Below, in pieces: positions 13,495 through 15,509 of a DNA stretch of 15,509 nucleotides. The notes below the pieces were generated by a model. The model was not told the origin of the DNA and ran no database searches. It saw only the letters and a list, made by a program, of their open reading frames with translations. Position numbers and translations under genes: made by a program. The DNA comes from Bacillota bacterium (GTDB taxonomy: Bacteria; Bacillota; Clostridia; Christensenellales; SZUA-584). The stretch is taken from assembly GCA_023399095.1 (NCBI GenBank), contig JAEWQS010000183.1, positions 1 through 15,509 on the forward strand, in the 5' to 3' direction. The first letter of the stretch is position 1; every line of letters begins with the position of its first letter.

Positions 13495-14517
13495 TCATAG
13501 AGACTTCCCCGCCAAAACCTCCTGAAAATCCTGATAGTTTTGTTTCAGCAGCAAAGGCGTGTTAAGGCCATAGGGACATAGTGCGGTGCATTGCCCACAT
13601 TCAACACAGTCTTCCGTCTTTTTCATCATTTCCTTGCCGCTATCCGATAAAAGCATTTCAATCGGCGCTCGCCTGAGCAGCAGAGAAGCTCTGGCACACA
13701 TATTAATAACAATTCCCTGAGGGCAAGGCATGCAGTAACCGCAGCCTCGGCAGAAATTGCCTTGCAGTTCCCTGCGATCTGCCTCAATGCAGGCTATCAT
13801 GTTGTCTGTTAAATCGGGCGGGGCAGATATGTAAGAAAGAAATTCATCCAGCTCCCATTCCCGCTGGATACCCCAAATAGGCACGACATTGTCAAAACGG
13901 ATCAGCCATGCACAGGCAGCTGCAGAGTTGGCAAGCAGTCCTCCTGAAAGCGCCTTCATTGCGATAAAACCGATTTCCTTTTCTTTGCATAATTGAACCA
14001 GTTCAAGTTCCTTTTCTGTGGACAGATAACTGAAAGGAAATTGAAGCGTATCGTAAAGACCTGACTCGACGGCTTCCTTTGCCACATCGAGACGATGGTT
14101 TGAAAAACCAATATAACGGATTTTGCCCTGCTTTTTTGCCTGAAGCATGGCGTCAAAAAGCCCGCTTTGATCCGTCGGTTTTGGGCAGAACGCGGGATTG
14201 TGAAACTGATAGACGTCGATATAATCGGTGTTTAGCAAGCGCAGGCTTGTCTCCAAATCTCGCCAGAAATCTTGCGTGTTTGTTGCCATTGTCTTCGAGG
14301 CAATGATAACCTTATCCCTCATATCAGAGAAGGACTTGCCAAGCTTTTCTTCGCTATCGGTATAAGCGCGTGCGGTATCATAGTAACGAATACCACCGTG
14401 ATACGCTTTTTGCAGGAGATACACGGCTTCCTCTGAGGATATCCTTTGTATAGGCAATGCGCCAAACCCGTTTTGTTCCACATGCAGCTTTGTTTTTCCG
14501 ATTGTCACCTTTGCCAT
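13495..14517 (-). CDS. Aldo/keto reductase with C-terminal 2x[4Fe-4S] ferredoxin domain
   Basis: A 340-residue predicted oxidoreductase of the COG1453 type. The AKR barrel has the full catalytic tetrad: Asp47, Tyr52, Lys75 and His106 (in DTARAY, SKT and QFHN). The last 80 or so residues are a ferredoxin-like domain with two cysteine clusters, CRGCGYCMPCP near 255-265 and CVECGQCTALCP near 306-317, suggesting electron exchange with ferredoxin instead of, or as well as, NADPH. The substrate is unknown. The ATG at 14517 has AAAGGAA 8 nt upstream. No good promoter was seen just upstream; the isomerase-like gene on the same strand ends 90 nt earlier behind its own terminator, so some read-through expression is possible. 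Confidence 0.9.
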   Translation of the reverse strand: MAKVTIGKTKLHVEQNGFGALPIQRISSEEAVYLLQKAYHGGIRYYDTARAYTDSEEKLGKSFSDMRDKVIIASKTMATNTQDFWRDLETSLRLLNTDYIDVYQFHNPAFCPKPTDQSGLFDAMLQAKKQGKIRYIGFSNHRLDVAKEAVESGLYDTLQFPFSYLSTEKELELVQLCKEKEIGFIAMKALSGGLLANSAAACAWLIRFDNVVPIWGIQREWELDEFLSYISAPPDLTDNMIACIEADRRELQGNFCRGCGYCMPCPQGIVINMCARASLLLRRAPIEMLLSDSGKEMMKKTEDCVECGQCTALCPYGLNTPLLLKQNYQDFQEVLAGKSL

Positions 14518-14565
14518 AAAAAAGATTCCTTTCGATTAGCCATCTTTGATTTCAATACATGAGAT

Positions 14566-14591
14566 AAAAAACGGGAGGTATGTGCCTCCCG
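14566..14591 (-). terminator. Intrinsic terminator of the isomerase/epimerase-like gene
   Basis: On the minus strand CGGGAGG (14591-14585) pairs with CCTCCCG (14578-14572) around a 6-nt loop and is followed by TTTTTT (14571-14566), 16 nt past the stop codon of the gene at 14608. Confidence 0.93.
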
Positions 14592-14607
14592 CTTGTTTCT
14601 GAAACAT

Positions 14608-15396
14608 TTATAGTGCGTCCATGAATTCCTTGAACTGCGCGAATGCGATGCCGGGCTCTTCCAGCGAGAGATCCCAGCGCTTCACCCATTCGAGTGAGTA
14701 GTGGCCTTCATAGCCTGCCTTTTGCAGCAGCTTGATGGTTTTCGCCACAGGCAAATCGCCTTCGCCCACCATCTTGTAGCGCACGCTCTTTCCTTCCATC
14801 ACGGAATCCTTAATATGCACATGCTTAATGAACGGCCCCAAGTTGTCGATGGTATAGGCCGGTTCTTCACCGAAGAACCGGTACGGATGATGAATGTCAA
14901 ACAGTATGCCCACATTGGGGAAATCGAAAGATTTGAGCATGGCGCCCAGTGACTTGGTCTTGGCGAAAAATCCGTTGGTTTCAATCAGCGGCATCACGTT
15001 TTTATTTTCCGCATAAACGGCGATCTCTTCAAGGTTGGACGCGATGGCCTTCAGGCTGACATCGCCGGAAGGTGCGGGGGATAAGTCCCCCAGCAGGCGG
15101 ATGTACGGCGTACCAATGGCACTTGCTGTATCCACATAAGCTTTTGCCTTCTCCACATCCGCTTCTATGTTCAAATTGCAGTCAGACGTGAGGCACGGGA
15201 TTTCAAGTGAAAGCCGCTCCAGAGTCTGCTTGGTTTTTTCTAAGTGATCTTTCGAAAACGGCTCCATCTCAGGCGCGTAGAGCTCGTTTTGTATGCCTCT
15301 GATTTCAATTCCGCTGTAGCCCAGATCGGATGCGACAGACACGATATCCGAAAACGACCATTCGGGGCATCCGAGTGTGGAAAAACATACCTTCAT
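14608..15396 (-). CDS. Sugar phosphate isomerase/epimerase-like TIM-barrel protein (AP endonuclease 2 superfamily)
   Basis: A 262-residue xylose-isomerase-like TIM barrel (COG1082, IolE/hydroxypyruvate isomerase/tagatose epimerase type). The four expected metal ligands are present: Glu139 (LIETNG), Asp167 (LFDIHH), His194 (HVHIKD) and Glu236 (SLEWVKRW). The family usually catalyses aldose-ketose isomerisation, epimerisation or inosose dehydration, and the substrate cannot be told from sequence. The ATG at 15396 has AGGAGG 6 nt upstream, and the start MKVCFSTLGCPEW is typical of the family. It has its own terminator and probably its own promoter, so it looks monocistronic. No transporter or kinase gene in the window points to a sugar pathway. 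Confidence 0.9.
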   Translation of the reverse strand: MKVCFSTLGCPEWSFSDIVSVASDLGYSGIEIRGIQNELYAPEMEPFSKDHLEKTKQTLERLSLEIPCLTSDCNLNIEADVEKAKAYVDTASAIGTPYIRLLGDLSPAPSGDVSLKAIASNLEEIAVYAENKNVMPLIETNGFFAKTKSLGAMLKSFDFPNVGILFDIHHPYRFFGEEPAYTIDNLGPFIKHVHIKDSVMEGKSVRYKMVGEGDLPVAKTIKLLQKAGYEGHYSLEWVKRWDLSLEEPGIAFAQFKEFMDAL

Positions 15397-15440
15397 GTGC
15401 TTCCTCCTTTTAAAAAAACGCAGTCATACACGATCATCCT

Positions 15441-15446
15441 ATTATA
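15441..15446 (-). promoter_or_regulatory. Probable -10 element for the isomerase-like gene
   Basis: A perfect TATAAT on the minus strand, about 45 nt before the ATG at 15396. The -35 at 17-18 nt spacing is poor (TTTTCT), so an activator may be needed or the call may be chance. Confidence 0.45.
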
Positions 15447-15509
15447 GCGTATTTTGACGGAAAAGAAAATACAACTTCAGCTCTAAACGTTCATTACCGT
15501 TTTAAACTC

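Noticed and set aside
15459..15507. AAACG/CGTTT short dyad near the right edge
   Set aside because: Only 5 bp with an 8-nt loop, no T-run and no gene context in the window; cannot be told from chance.

Overview
The window looks like chromosomal DNA from a low-to-mid GC anaerobic member of the Bacillota (Clostridia). Evidence: the Firmicutes-type run rpmH-rnpA-yidD-yidC-jag, a split multi-polypeptide glutamate synthase rich in [4Fe-4S] motifs, a ferredoxin-tailed aldo/keto reductase, strong Shine-Dalgarno sequences, near-consensus sigma-A promoters, and TTG starts. No rRNA, tRNA, CRISPR array, phage gene or intact insertion sequence was seen. Genus cannot be fixed from the sequence alone.

Layout. 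(1) Positions 1-3557, minus strand: a glutamate synthase operon read as GATase (2280-3368), FMN/Fe-S synthase core (778-2283), a four-cluster ferredoxin subunit (310-762) and an FAD oxidoreductase cut by the window edge (1-313). The genes overlap or nearly touch, and the operon starts at a TTGATT-17-TATAAT promoter with a leader of about 150 nt. (2) Positions 3558-4078: a gene-free stretch. Its left half is AT-rich. Its right half (about 3818-4035) has the marks of a folded non-coding RNA on the plus strand: several perfect helices, a long-range closing helix and an H-type pseudoknot. It abuts a 15-bp hairpin terminator that also serves the gene on the other side. (3) Positions 4093-6191, minus strand: a Ktr-type potassium uptake operon, ktrB then ktrA, from a TTGACA-16-TATAAT promoter. 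(4) Positions 6224-9732, minus strand: a SERCA-like Ca2+ P-type ATPase overlapping a PHP-family histidinol-phosphatase-like gene. (5) Positions 9916-12653, plus strand: rpmH, rnpA, yidD, yidC and jag, starting at a perfect TTGACA-17-TATAAT promoter and ending at a UUCG-loop terminator. (6) Positions 12738-15446: an SDR dehydrogenase (plus), convergent with a ferredoxin-tailed aldo/keto reductase (minus) and a sugar-phosphate isomerase/epimerase-like TIM barrel (minus).

How the genes work together. Region 1 makes glutamate from glutamine and 2-oxoglutarate, with electrons passing through flavin and Fe-S carriers. Regions 3 and 4 form an ion-homeostasis block (K+ import with an RCK gate, Ca2+ export). 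Region 5 supplies ribosomal protein L34, the RNase P protein and membrane-protein insertion factors (YidD, YidC, Jag). This region normally flanks dnaA/oriC on one side and mnmE-mnmG on the other, but here both neighbours are different genes and no DnaA boxes were seen, so the origin region seems rearranged. The most notable unexplained element is the candidate structured RNA at about 3818-4035, which may belong to the raiA/ARRPOF class. That family assignment comes from memory of general features and is not confirmed.
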